Part shown: positions 1 through 10,800 of the stretch, one piece after another | How the letters are laid out: each line of letters starts with the position of its first letter | Numbering within the stretch: position 1 is the stretch's first letter | Source: Protostelium mycophagum | Taxonomy: Eukaryota; Evosea; Variosea; Protosteliida; Protosteliaceae | Assembly: GCA_002081555.1 (NCBI GenBank) | Contig: MZNV01000629.1 | Coordinates: 1 to 38,376, forward strand | Length of the DNA: 38,376 nt | Direction of reading: 5' to 3' | Made by a program: the position numbers and the translations under genes | The notes under the pieces: generated by a model | What the model was told of the DNA's origin: nothing | Seen by the model: the letters and a program-made list of their open reading frames with translations, nothing else | The model's database searches: none

Positions 1-81
1 TTCACCACTTTTTATTTTTATGACATTCAAAATTGCTGCGCGTGGCAATTTTTGAATGTCATAAAAATTGAAAGTGGTGAA
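1..81. repeat. Long inverted repeat at the left edge
   Basis: Positions 1-40 and 41-81 are near-perfect inverted copies: TTCACCACTTT at 1-11 pairs with AAAGTGGTGAA at 71-81, and TGACATTCAAA pairs with TTTGAATGTCA. Only a few mismatches and one bulged base interrupt arms of about 40 bp. The left arm is therefore an array unit in opposite orientation, which puts an orientation switch of the minisatellite centred near position 41. Confidence 0.85.
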
Positions 82-513
82 TTGCTGCATGCGGCATTTT
101 TTTATTTCATAAAAAATTGAAAGTGGTGAATTGCCACGTGCGGCAATTTCTTTAATCTTAAAAAATGTTAAACTTATAAAATGCTGCGCGCACAATTTTA
201 TTATTTCATAAAAAAGTGAAAGCTTCAAATTGCCGCACGCAGCATTTCTTTGTATTTCATAAAAATCATAAAGTGGTGAATTGTTGTGTGTGGCAATTTT
301 TTAATGTCAAAAAAAAGTGAAAGTTCAAAATCGCTGCATGCGGCAATTTTTTAATGTCAAAAAAAAGTGAAAGTGCTGAATTGCTGCGCACAGCAATTTT
401 ATTATTTTTAAAAAAAAAGTCCAACTTATAAATTGCCGTGCACGGCAATTTTTTCACATCATAAAAATGTTTAAGTCCCAAATAATTATGGAAATATGCC
501 GCACACAGCAATT
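1..513. repeat. ~50-bp minisatellite with palindromic GC core in every unit
   Basis: Ten units start their cores at about 31, 80, 129, 178, 228, 279, 329, 379, 431 and 494, giving a 49-52 bp period (last step 63). Each core is a ~20-nt (near-)palindrome flanked by AATT, and 431-450 is perfect (AATTGCCGTGCACGGCAATT). Differences between cores are nearly all transitions, so the centre stays alternating pyrimidine/purine and mostly remains pairable as RNA through G-U pairs. Spacers are A/T-rich with recurring AAGTGGTGAA and TTTCATAAAA words. The array may continue past the left edge. No coding capacity is credible here. Confidence 0.9.
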
Positions 514-581
514 TTGCTTGCTTACTTTGTTAGTGTTAGATGTGGCAGGGTCAGCAAGAAGGAGGGTGATTCAACTCCTTA

Positions 582-1391
582 TTGCATACATCAAAAGGTG
601 AGATACAAAAAATCAATTTTGCTAACATTTCACAGATCTATAAACATCTTTTGAAGTTGCTACTGAACTCAACTCAAGGATCAAATTCCTTTGTTGTTGA
701 TTTAGATCCTTGTGTTGGCCATTGCCTAATTGTCTCCTATGATATTGGGCAATTTGATAATCTTCTTTTAGAGTCTAATATTGAATGGTATAATGCTCAG
801 AAAATAAAGAATCCGTATCTGCTTCTTTCTCTCTTAATGTTAAAGAGGCTTCTGCTTCTTCTAAGAGCAAAGAGGCCACTGCCAAAGAGGTCTTTATGGC
901 TGAAAACTGGTTCTGCTCTTAATATTGCCTCTGAAGAAGAAGACCAAGAAGAGAAGATGGCAGTTGAAGAGCCTGCTGTTGACAATGCTCACAGTGAGTC
1001 TAAAGAGAAAAGAGAACTGGACCAGCCATGCTTCTAACATTGCCTCTGAAAAAGAAGACCAAGAAGAGGAGATGACAGTTAAAGAGCCTGCTGTTGACAA
1101 CACTCACAGTGAGACTGAAGAGGAAAGAGAACTGAACCAGCCAGAACATACTCACAATGTCATCTATAATAAGGGAACTATCTCTGCTTCTTTCTCTCCT
1201 AATGTTAAAGAGGCTTCTTCCAAGAGCAAAGAGGCCACTGCCAAAGAGATCTTTATGGCCAGAACTGGTTCTGCTCCTAATATTGCCTCTGAGGAAGAAG
1301 ACCAAGAAGAGGAGATGACAATTAAAGAGCCTGCTGTTGACAATGCTCACAGTGAGTCTGAATAGGAAAGAGAACTGGACCAGCCAGAACA
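582..1391 (+). pseudogene. Decayed acidic-repeat reading frame (unknown protein)
   Basis: Open frames at 582-1037 and 925-1365 encode a Lys/Glu-rich low-complexity sequence. A unit of about 115 bp (NIASEEEDQEEE ... EPAVDN ... ELDQPE) occurs three times, from about 921, 1036 and 1279, inside a larger 358-365 bp direct duplication (803 onward against 1168 onward). The copies are out of frame: the first carries one extra A near 900-905 relative to the second, and the third has TAG where its sisters have GAG (about 1362-1364). No signal peptide or known domain is visible. Composition is AT-rich and unlike the genes to the right. It is best read as a broken gene or repeat fragment; a spliced gene with exons here is possible but unsupported. 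Not recognised. Confidence 0.5.
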
Positions 1392-1546
1392 AAATTATTC
1401 CATTTTTTCCTGAAGAGCCACCAAAAATAATAATAAGCTAAAATTTTGAATTGTTGCATATTGGTAATTGTAGAATTTTTTTTTTTTGAGGATTGTAGCC
1501 AATATTCCGAATTTTTAGGCCTTTTTTCAAGGTTGAGAGTGTGAGT

Positions 1547-1636
1547 CAATTGAGAGGCGATGGAATCAAGTGAGCTGTAATTGGTCTGCTTTTGAAATTA
1601 AAACACAGAGGCAAGCTCTACAACCATTGCATTGCC
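1547..1636 (-). pseudogene. Truncated remnant of the MACPF gene N-terminal region
   Basis: About 90 bp here match 34430-34525, the antisense strand of the minus-strand MACPF gene. Shared blocks include AATTGAGAGGCG, AATTGGTCTGCT, ACACAGAGGCAAGCTCTACA and CCATTGCATTGCCGC. A gap of about 6 bp lies around 1568-1575. Read on the minus strand it corresponds to the beta-trefoil-like segment (GNAM.VELASVF), and an in-frame TAA follows at VF. No flanking MACPF sequence is present, so this is a dead fragment from a duplication. Confidence 0.8.
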
Positions 1637-1871
1637 GCAATAAACCTTTTGCTGCAATGTGAGCTCACTTATGGATGCGTGAGTCAATAGAACATACACT
1701 TTATTCTCTTTCGCTATGTCGAAATCACCAAAGTGAATAATGAGCATCCTGCTTCGTTGTAGAATATCCGATTTTTTAAGCAATTGCCGTGGCAACCAAG
1801 TTTTCGCGATTTTGCTTCCACCATTCCGCGAACAGTCATCTAAAAACAAAACACTCGGCAACAAGCCACAC
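1637..1871. other. Upstream region of the lectin gene, no gene seen
   Basis: No supportable gene lies in this stretch. It holds a GTTGTAGAAT near-copy of the dispersed motif at about 1756-1765 and a short perfect stem, TTGCC-GT-GGCAA, at about 1784-1795, which resembles the minisatellite cores. It presumably contains the promoter of the lectin gene starting at 1872; no TATA-like element was recognised with confidence. Confidence 0.4.
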
Positions 1872-4527
1872 ATGAGGAGGGTCTTTCTTCTGCTCTTATT
1901 AGCAGTTGTGATCTCTATTAATGGACAACCAATTCATAACGAGGAGGCAATCGACCTGATTGGCGGTCACTTTATTGAGTATCAGATTGGTTCACAGATC
2001 ATCAGCAGATACGGATACGATGAGGTCATTTACAAAGATGGAAATACAGATAACGTGGAAAGAGGCTCGCATAAGCTGAGCGTAAACAAGAGGCAGCAAC
2101 TTCGTTGGTTCACAGATCATCAGCAGATACGGATACGATGAGGTCATTTACAAAGATGGAAATACAGATAACGTGGAAAGAGGCTCGCATAAGCTGAGCG
2201 TAAACAAGAGGCAGCAACTTCGTCCCGCTCGTCCGCAACAGGAATTTGGTGTTGTGGCAGCTCATACCATCAATCTGCCTCCGTCAACATCAAGCCCAGT
2301 TCTCTCTGGTTACTGTACGTCTTTCACATGTTTGAGATTTTCATGCTAACTTGTTATCAGTCAATCTGACGGTGACCTCTTCATATGGAATGAACGTTGA
2401 TTCCACCATCATATCATCTCAAAGGCTGAATTTCGGCGACGGTTCATTTGCGATTGGATACACCATCTTAACCCGTGACCTGATCAGCCGAGGAAAGTAC
2501 CAGAAATGTGGCACCTTCGTCTCTTCGAACTTCAACGCCTTTCGCAACTGTGTAGAAATGCCGGCATCAAGCGCATCCACTTTGCACCGAGTGTACCTCA
2601 GCAGCGCCAATAGCCCATGTTTTGACGGTGGAGTGAGGTAATTAAGTTGATTTTTTAGTGCTGTTGCGTCGCACGCATCGAAGCAATTTTGAAAGATTCT
2701 GGCACTTTTGAGGTTGCCTCATGAGCTTAAGAATTATCTCAATCACCCAAAGATTTATTTCAGAATCAGATCTGAAATCCTTCAGTTTTTGCTTCTCGAC
2801 GACCTTATTAAATTTGACTTCGTTGTCATACACCACTACCTGGGAGAGTTACGCCATCTACAACTGCACTAATTACGGAGCTCCCTCCGCTGGAAATTTG
2901 CTTCACAGTGCTTGGGTCAACATCAACTACAACGGTATAACTTTAGCCGCTCTCCCGAACGGCACCACCACTACACAGAAATCCAACTGCTACCTAATCA
3001 ACCGTAACAAAAATTCGATGGAGTTTACGCCACAGTGCGGCACAGGTACGGCCAAATGCCGCGATAACGCCGTATGTGCCGCCAACTCCTGCCCTCTGGT
3101 TAGTTGTGTGAAGCTCAACATCACGGGATCAACTATTTGGTCTTGCAGCAACGGAGAATATTGGCAGGCATTTCCGGGGCAGAGGGTCCAGCGGTCCAAT
3201 TTACAATGGCAGCAATCTTATCCATCCATTGAATACATGGCTGCCAGAGCTTATATGTACCAAGCTGCACAATTCTCCATTCCCGACAGTCCGGGGAGCA
3301 TCGCCGGTTTTGGTGACATGTGCTTCCTGATCAACAGCAATCCAACTGCATGTGGGCCCACAAATACAACAGGATACACATTGTACAGGAGATTCTACGT
3401 ACCAAACCTATATTTGGATGATATCAGCCCCCTTTCGGTTTCCTTTTTAGCAGGAGTCGGAAATAATTGTACTTCAAATTCAAGCTGCTCCAGTGGGATC
3501 TGCTCTTCAGGACAATGCAAGTGTGGGAACAGCAATGATTGTGGAGGATATCTTTCGGCTTGTATCAATCAGACTTGCCAAGTTTCCGGTAATTTCAGCA
3601 CTCAAGTGTCGGATAAGGTGTGTCTTCTGGACGCGGATTGCCTGTCGACCAGCCTCTTCTGCGACACCAGTGGAAGCAGCACATGCAAAAATACGATGGA
3701 CTCCGGCGCTTGTTACAAAAACAGCATGTGTAAATCCAACAGTTGCAACGCCAACGGTAATGGACAGTGTGATGCTGCCTGCCTCCTCTCAGGATCGCAA
3801 CTCCAGTGCGGAAATAATACCTTTACCGTGTACCCGGGGGTTGACCATACCGGAGATGATTATGGAAGGCTCTTTGGGAACAATATGAACGCTTTAGCTT
3901 CGATCTGTATTTCAAAAAACTGCAAAGGCTTCAATTCCGGTGGCTATTACAAGAGCAGCATCAGTCCAGCTCCACCGAAGACGGGATACACATTATACGT
4001 CCGCAACTTCCCGAACATTTGTAACAACCCTGCGTTAAGCTCAATTAACAGAGGAAGCACCTTGACCAACTCCCAATCTTTATATGCTGATGCCACCACC
4101 TCAAGGTGAATTTCGTTCAAATAAGAAGGATATTAACGAGTGCAGTGCCCTTGTAACACCTGATTGTAAATGTGTTCTCATCGCACAACCGGATGGAAAT
4201 CTGGTACTCTACAGTCAAGGCAAGCCGTGGTACAGTTGGGCAACAAATAACATCAACTTCCCCAACCAGCTCATCATGCAAGTGGACGGTAACCTTGTGT
4301 ACCGCACGACCCAAGGATCGTCCATGAAGCTCAAAGGCCTATCACTTACTGTGTCCAATTACAACAAGCCAGTATGGGCCAGCGCTACTAGTTACGACCC
4401 CACTTGGAGCTGGACCAGCCCGATCTTCGAATTTTCGGTGAACAGCAGACCGACCAGCTGTTACCTCAGGATTTTAAATAAGCTGAAGAATAAGGAAATC
4501 TGGTCTCAGGAGATTAGAGTCCAATAG
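1872..4527 (+). CDS. Secreted Cys-rich protein with C-terminal bulb-type (mannose-binding) lectin domain
   Basis: The ATG at 1872 starts a clear signal peptide (MRRVFLLLLLAVVISINGQ). Likely exons: 1872 to about 2316, about 2363-2637, about 2786-4105 and 4146-4527. The last junction (intron 4106-4145, 40 nt, gtgaat...gtgcag) keeps phase. The C-terminus carries a B_lectin signature, QPDGNLVLY, and a second QVDGNLVYR, matching QxDxNxVxY in the first and nearly so in the second; B_lectin proteins usually bind mannose. The middle has Cys pairs of the type C-x4-5-C-SSGxC and two copies (about 3104-3410 and 3778-4018) of a module also found in the giant minus-strand gene at 19342-28540. An exact 118-bp tandem duplication (1987-2222) shifts the frame unless it is spliced out. 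There is no transmembrane segment at the C-terminus, so the product is probably secreted. Function as a glycan-binding adhesin is inference. Confidence 0.75.
1987..2223 (+). repeat. Exact 118-bp tandem duplication inside exon 1 of the lectin gene
   Basis: Copy 1 is 1987-2104 and copy 2 is 2105-2222, identical throughout. 118 is not a multiple of three, so the second copy is read out of frame and ends in TGA at 2139-2141. Skipping exactly one unit brings the reading frame back into line with downstream coding sequence that has normal codon character up to the intron at about 2317. The unit contains one AGGT (2023-2026, repeated at 2141-2144), so a GT-AG excision of 2025-2142 would remove exactly 118 nt. 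It may be a recent allele, an assembly artefact or a new intron. Confidence 0.9.
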
Positions 4528-4554
4528 GATTGTATCCCTCAGTATTTTACGCAG

Positions 4555-4560
4555 AATAAA
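4555..4560 (+). terminator. Polyadenylation signal AATAAA of the lectin gene
   Basis: AATAAA lies 28 nt past the TAG stop at 4525-4527 and precedes an AT-rich stretch. The 290-bp interval up to the VPS13 start holds nothing else recognisable. Confidence 0.6.
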
Positions 4561-4817
4561 AACTGTACGATAACATAAAGTTGTTTTTTTAGAATGTCGA
4601 AAGAAAAAATTCAGTCCAGCGAGTCTATGTTTCTCCTTGTGTCTTAAGTGAGTTGGTGAAAACAAAACCAAACGTCTGCTGAACCACGAGTGGTGTTCTG
4701 TTCTTGAAAATTTTTGTTCACACAGAAAACTCGTGGAAAGGAGGAGTGCAATTCTACGCCAGTTTTCCCATGATACGGATATCAAAGAAGCAACACACGA
4801 ACAACACGCGCACGATA

Positions 4818-7800
4818 TGCTTTTAGAAGGGGTCGTTTCGACCGTTCTGAATAAAGTTTTAGGACAATACATCGATGGATTGAACCCCGGCCAGCTGAAC
4901 TTGTCATTCTGGTCTGGTATGCACACTCCCCTCTGTAACACTGACACCACAGGTCACATCTCACTGGAGAACCTTCAGCTGAAGACCTCTGCTCTTGAGG
5001 ATACGACACAACTACAGTTGTTCTTCAAAGAGGCCAAGATTGGACGTTTAGACATCTACATACCTTGGTCCAATCTGAGGACTGAATCCATCGTGGTCAA
5101 GATCCAGCATGTCCACGTCACAGTCGCGCCAAAAGAAAAATTTGAATGGTCAAGACAAAAAGAAATACAAATCAGAAGAAATGCCATCCATGCCGCCGAA
5201 GAGAGCCGAAATTCAGAACCAAGCCAACCGGGTACTCACCTCCTTTTAGTTAATAGTGTTAATTTTTGTTCAGTCAATTTGAAGAAGCCAGTCGGTTATT
5301 TTGACGCTCTCATTACCTCCATCGCAGACAACGTTCAGATAGAATTGGAGGACATCCGCCTTAATTACGAAAATACCAACCCCAACGTACCAGACCATCC
5401 CATTGTTTCTTTTGGCATCTCTTTACAGAGCGCTTCTATTATAGGTACCAACGAGACCTTCTCTGATCCTGCTCATAATGACTCTCACCTCTTGTTACAT
5501 AAGGCGATCTCCGTCAAAGGATTAGGAATCCACTGGAAAGAACTCGAACACGAAAATGAGAACAACCAGATGACAAGCGCTGCCCAACAACAGCCCCCAC
5601 AAGACGACCATGATTGTACGTTTTTCCATCATGATCAGACGGTCTAATCGAACTTCAGCACACTGGATCCTGAAACCGCTCGATATAAAGATCAACGCCG
5701 TGATCAGAACCAAAGCAAGGAGGTGAGATCACACATCTCAGAATGTTCCAAGTTGACATTTCTTCAGTGTATTAGAGACGAGAGACGTACCTTGCATCAT
5801 CGCCAACATATCAACGGACAGAATCGTCTTTGAGCTCACACAACAGAAATACCAAGAGATCCTCAATGTGATCAACGGTATCTTGAGAGTTGAAAAAAGG
5901 AAGAAGTATTATGCTTTCAGACCATCTCACAGCGTAAAAGAAAAACCCAGAGCCTGGTGGCGCTTCGCACGTGAGTCTCTCATCTTTTATTTCTTGAGAT
6001 GACGTCATCACAGTGAGATGTATCAAATACACATCCGCAAGAAAGGGAGCCGTGGGATCACCTCTCTATATCATTCAGCACAGCAGAGATATCGGCACAT
6101 ACTCACGCATATACAAACAATTGAGATATGCGGGCATGACGGTAGACGGACAGATGCCAGCTGATTTTAACCCCAGAGACGTCGGATTTTCTCTTGTTGC
6201 TTTTGAAGATACCGAACTCAGACTTCCCATTGAAGATATCGTCAAGTACGTAAAATGAAATTTCTGTAAAATTCCAACGACATTTTGTGCTGATGGCTGG
6301 TTGTAGATGCAGAGCAGCTGTCCACAAGGAATTGCTGAAGGAAGGATTTTATGATCGGGCACAAGATAACGGATCAGAGCCTTGGTGGTCAGCCTTCCTC
6401 CCAGCAGAGGTTCAGCATGACGGGTATGAACTTGAAGATCCAGAAGCTTTATTAGAAGAAGAAAATAAGAGAAAGATACAAGAACCACCCCCACCCCCAA
6501 AGAACGTGAGGCATCTACAACGAACCATTTCCGCAATATTGACATCTTAAACTGAAACTCCACAGGAAGTACAAATAGAATTGAATGTAAACATCGGAAA
6601 AGCAGTAATCAGACTGAAAGACGCCAAACCAAAGGACTTCCAAGGTGAAGAATCAGAGAGGCCGGATAATAAGGAAGAGAAGAAAGGCACAAAGGTTGGA
6701 GACATTGTAGATCTACATGTCAAGGGTATCGATTTTGGAATGAGAATGTACCCCAACTCCATGGACGTGAGTACATTTTACATCGATAGATATTCAAATA
6801 ATTATTTCAGATCATGGTGAAATTAGTCGGTGTTCGTCTTTCAGACAAATACACACCAAACACGTACTTTAAGAGGCTGCTGGAGACGGTGAAGGACGGA
6901 AAAGGCTCCAACCATAACTCCCTGGATGTCTTCTTTCAAACTTCGCCTGTCGACAAGCCCGGTGTAGATCTATACTTGAAGGCCAAAGCCACCGCACTAC
7001 AGTTCGTATACAACCGTTTCTGGCTGGAGAAGACGAGTGAGTGAGATACCGTTGTAGATGTGAAACTCACGCGTCTAGTCTCTTTCTTTTCGAAGAGTGT
7101 GGTGCCAGATGCCATCGCTGCATCTATCAAGCAGATCGAGGAGGCAGCTTTAGATCAGATCACCAGATTGCTGGAGACTTCACAGGTAAGAAATGTCAAA
7201 TTACAATGAGACAAGTATTAACGTGGTGAGGTCATCAAAGTGGATGCTGATTTAGAAGCACCAAAGATATTGATTCCCGCCAATGTGGCAGATAAACACA
7301 CCACATCCATCTTTTTCGATTTGGGACGCATCGTGGCTTGCAGTTCAAAGACAAAGGGAATGACCATCGAAGAATTCAAGAGAGGAAAAGCCAACACCAG
7401 AGTGAGATCCGATAAATGTTACGTTATCTAATCACAACAGATCGATAAAGATTTGCCGCAAACAGTGGCAGAATTATCCGCACAGAAAGACCCCAAAAAA
7501 TTGGTAGAGAAGGAGGAGTTGGGAAATAACATTGAATTATTCAATTCTTACCTCGTATCCCTCACTGATCTCAATTTGGGAACCACAAAGGCACATACTC
7601 TACTGGAATTGGACCCTAATTCAAGAAGGTAATCGTTGTATTCATCAACACGTGTAATGTTGACCGTTGTAGATATAAGGATGAGAATTGTGTGTCTGTT
7701 AGAGATTTACAGAAATCAAACGACCCCTCCGCCCCGTTATCACGTGACCACCTTGTCATCGTGCAGAACTTCGACGTCAAGCTTGTTGTAGATGTCTGCG

Positions 7801-10800
7801 CAATTATTGACGAAGACATCCCGTACATTCGAGTCGGAGGAAACCTGCCCGAGTTGGCCATGACCATCTCTTCTAAGACCATTCAAGACTTGATCGTCAT
7901 CTTTACACAAGCTGTCATTCCAGATCTGGCCACTGCTTTTGAGGCAGATTTGAGCCCGGAGGAGAAGGCTGAACAAGATAAGGTGAATTTTTGTCACGTT
8001 GTAGATCGACATGATTTTTTGGAAAACGAATATTCACCATTTCAGGTGCAAAAACAAATGCAAAAGAGAAAGATGGAGAAGGCTAGAGCAGAGAGGAAGA
8101 AGGAGAGATTACACATCCGCAAAGAGCAGCTCAACAAGGGTATCCTCTTCGAGGGAGCTTTCTCTGTCTCGGCACTTCGAGTTACATTGCTGCGTGACAT
8201 AGACACCAAGCTGGAGACCATAAAGTCAACCCTTCCAACCGAAGAGTTAGCCGTCGCCATCGCAACCGATTTTGGCGCCAAAGTGAAGGTTTTGAATACC
8301 GAGATGATGATCGGACTTTCACTCTCTGGCTTCACCGTTATTGACAAAATAACAATGGATGGAGAGGAATACAACAAGCTGGTCAGCTCCGAGCCCATCT
8401 TCGCGGAGTCAAGACCGAAGGACGGCAGGATTGCTCAACAGGAGTTGCGAGACAATGCTGGATATATGGCGAGAACACCACTCATTCTTATTAACATAGA
8501 GATGATCGACCATGTAAGTAGAAACACACAAGACTTCTTTTGCTGCAATTCTATCGGGTATTATGTGACACATGATAGATGTCACCGCTGTATGACAATG
8601 AGGAGATGTTAATTAACGTAACTTTCAACGAATTATATTGCACATTCAACCGTGAGAGCATCGTAGAAATCGCTCAATTCGGTCTGGATTGTATCCCTTC
8701 AGAGATCCGCAAGGTAAATATTTCTCATTTAATTCCGAAAATAACAAAGCCCAGGTCACGCCCACCTTGAAAGACCTTCAATTAAAGACGGCCAAGCCAG
8801 ACGAAGATAAATCCGACGAAGAGAGAAGAGAAGAAGAAAGAACCACCGGTATTCACATTACCATCACCATCTCCTCAGTCATCGTGTTCCTCAACAAGTC
8901 CTCCAATGTCTTTGCACAACTCGGTCTGCACACGGCATGCGTGGGCATCAAGACACGCACCAAGTCTATGGACATATTGGCCAGCGTGGGAAGGATTTCT
9001 GTATCAGACTTATCTCCCAGAGCGCCTTACCCTGACATCATGTGGATCGTTGGAGACGAGGAGACTGTGAGATTCTCATACAAGACATACGACAAGGATG
9101 GCATTGACTTCCCTGGTTACGATGCTGACATAGGCGCACAAGTGGGTTTAACATTTTCAAGTGGTTATGAACAAAATATTGAGATTGAACAGGTATCTTC
9201 CGTCAAAGTGGTATACTCACACCGATTCGTGAACACCATTGTGAGATATATGAACAGAATGCTGGAGATGCAAAGTGTATTGGAGACCAGAACACCCAAG
9301 AAAGAAGTTGAACAACCCAAAGATCAACCCCTTACCGCCATGAAGATCCGCGCCCTCGTCAAAAACGTCAAGTTTGTGGTGCCCTCCGATTTACAGAAAG
9401 AATCTTATTTCTTACTCGACCTGGGAACAATTTTCGTGCACAACCACTTTGATTACGACAGAACCCACAATGCATTGATACAGAAGATGATCATTGATCT
9501 GGAGAATATGTACCTTGCAGGAGTGGTGAGGACGGATGAGCTTGAACCTGGAGCTCCTGAAGAGTCAAGACTGATTGATAATCTCTCTTTCAAGGTTTGT
9601 ATATTTATTTCTCTGGAAGGTTTGGTTGTAATTCTACAGCGCAAGGAGAAATTTTTGCAGACGTGGATATTGTCTTTATATACTGATTGAACCTTTAGGT
9701 GATGATCGATATGATCGATAAGAAGGGAATGCCTTCTATGGCCATCAACATAGAACTTCCCAATGTGGAATTCAACGTCGACGATTTGAGACTCAAGTTG
9801 TTCATCGACTTGTATCTGCAGTACATCGTTGCGGCCGATTACAACTCGCTCTTCGGAGAAGAAGAAGAGGTGAGGATTTTTTATTTAAAAGGCGCCATTT
9901 TTGTTGATCTATTATTAGGCACATAAACCACAACAACCCCCCAAGCCCGACGCCACCCCCTCCATGCTCGTATCTGTGCACTTGGGAAGATTCACATTCA
10001 AGATCAGCAAGACCCAGAGTAAATCAGGCTCACAAAGATACAAGATGATCGACAAGAGTGCCATCGCGAAGGCCAAGATCAGAATGACTGAGGAAAGTTC
10101 AGTCAAATTGGTGCTCGGTGTGAGAGGAATAGACAAGATGGACAGATTCGGACTGTCCGACCCCTTTTTGGTGATCTACAGAAAGACCCAAGGTGGAAAT
10201 GTCCAGATACACGAAACCGAGGTGAGATTCTACAGTGTTGTAGATGGCGAGAAAATTAAAATATTTTCCAGGTACACCAAAAGACGTTGAACGCCAGCTT
10301 CAAAGAATTCGAAATACCAGCCAGAGGATTTTTAGACGACGAGATGATCGTTGTAGAATGTTACGACTGGAATAAGGTGGAGAGCAGGCACTTTATCGGA
10401 TCAGTGGAGTTCACCATGGCCCAATTATTGGCCAATAAGGACTTTGAGCTGATGAACCCTGACAAGAGAGGAAAGAAGGATTACAGAAACTCTGGAAGAC
10501 TTGTTGTGGCCTCAGTCAAGCCGATCAACGCAGAGGTGACATCTGAACACCCCAAAAACATTCTGCTCTGAGATTAATCGAAAACAGGGAACTGCTGAGG
10601 ACTTAACTGGAGATAATGAAGACGAGGAGAAGAGCCACGGATCCACAGGCACAGCCAGAGACGACACGCCGAAGCTTCAGCCACTCGGAGATCTCACCGT
10701 GTTAGACCTCGATGTCAAACTCGTGATGAATCTTGACGGATCTATGTTCATCGACGTAGTTTCACCCCTGATCGCTGTGGGAAATACCAGATCTGAAGAT

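Noticed and set aside
1-513. CRISPR-like array from regular ~50-bp spacing
   Set aside because: The 'spacers' are A/T-rich copies of one another and the 'repeats' vary, so this is a minisatellite.
1740-1871. In-frame N-terminal extension of the lectin gene
   Set aside because: The ATG at 1872 opens a typical signal peptide; the upstream residues would bury it.
1598-1873. Minus-strand 91-residue frame upstream of the lectin gene
   Set aside because: It ends in the MACPF remnant and otherwise has no coding character; a chance frame.
4733-4817. Upstream ATG for VPS13
   Set aside because: The conserved VPS13 N-terminus begins at the Met at 4818; upstream residues are hydrophilic and unlike the family.
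4474-4950. 158-residue minus-strand frame between the lectin and VPS13 genes
   Set aside because: It covers the conserved VPS13 start and the lectin 3' end; no recognisable protein.
6075-6563. 162-residue minus-strand frame antisense to VPS13
   Set aside because: It overlaps conserved VPS13 exons and introns with no domain or signal; a shadow frame.
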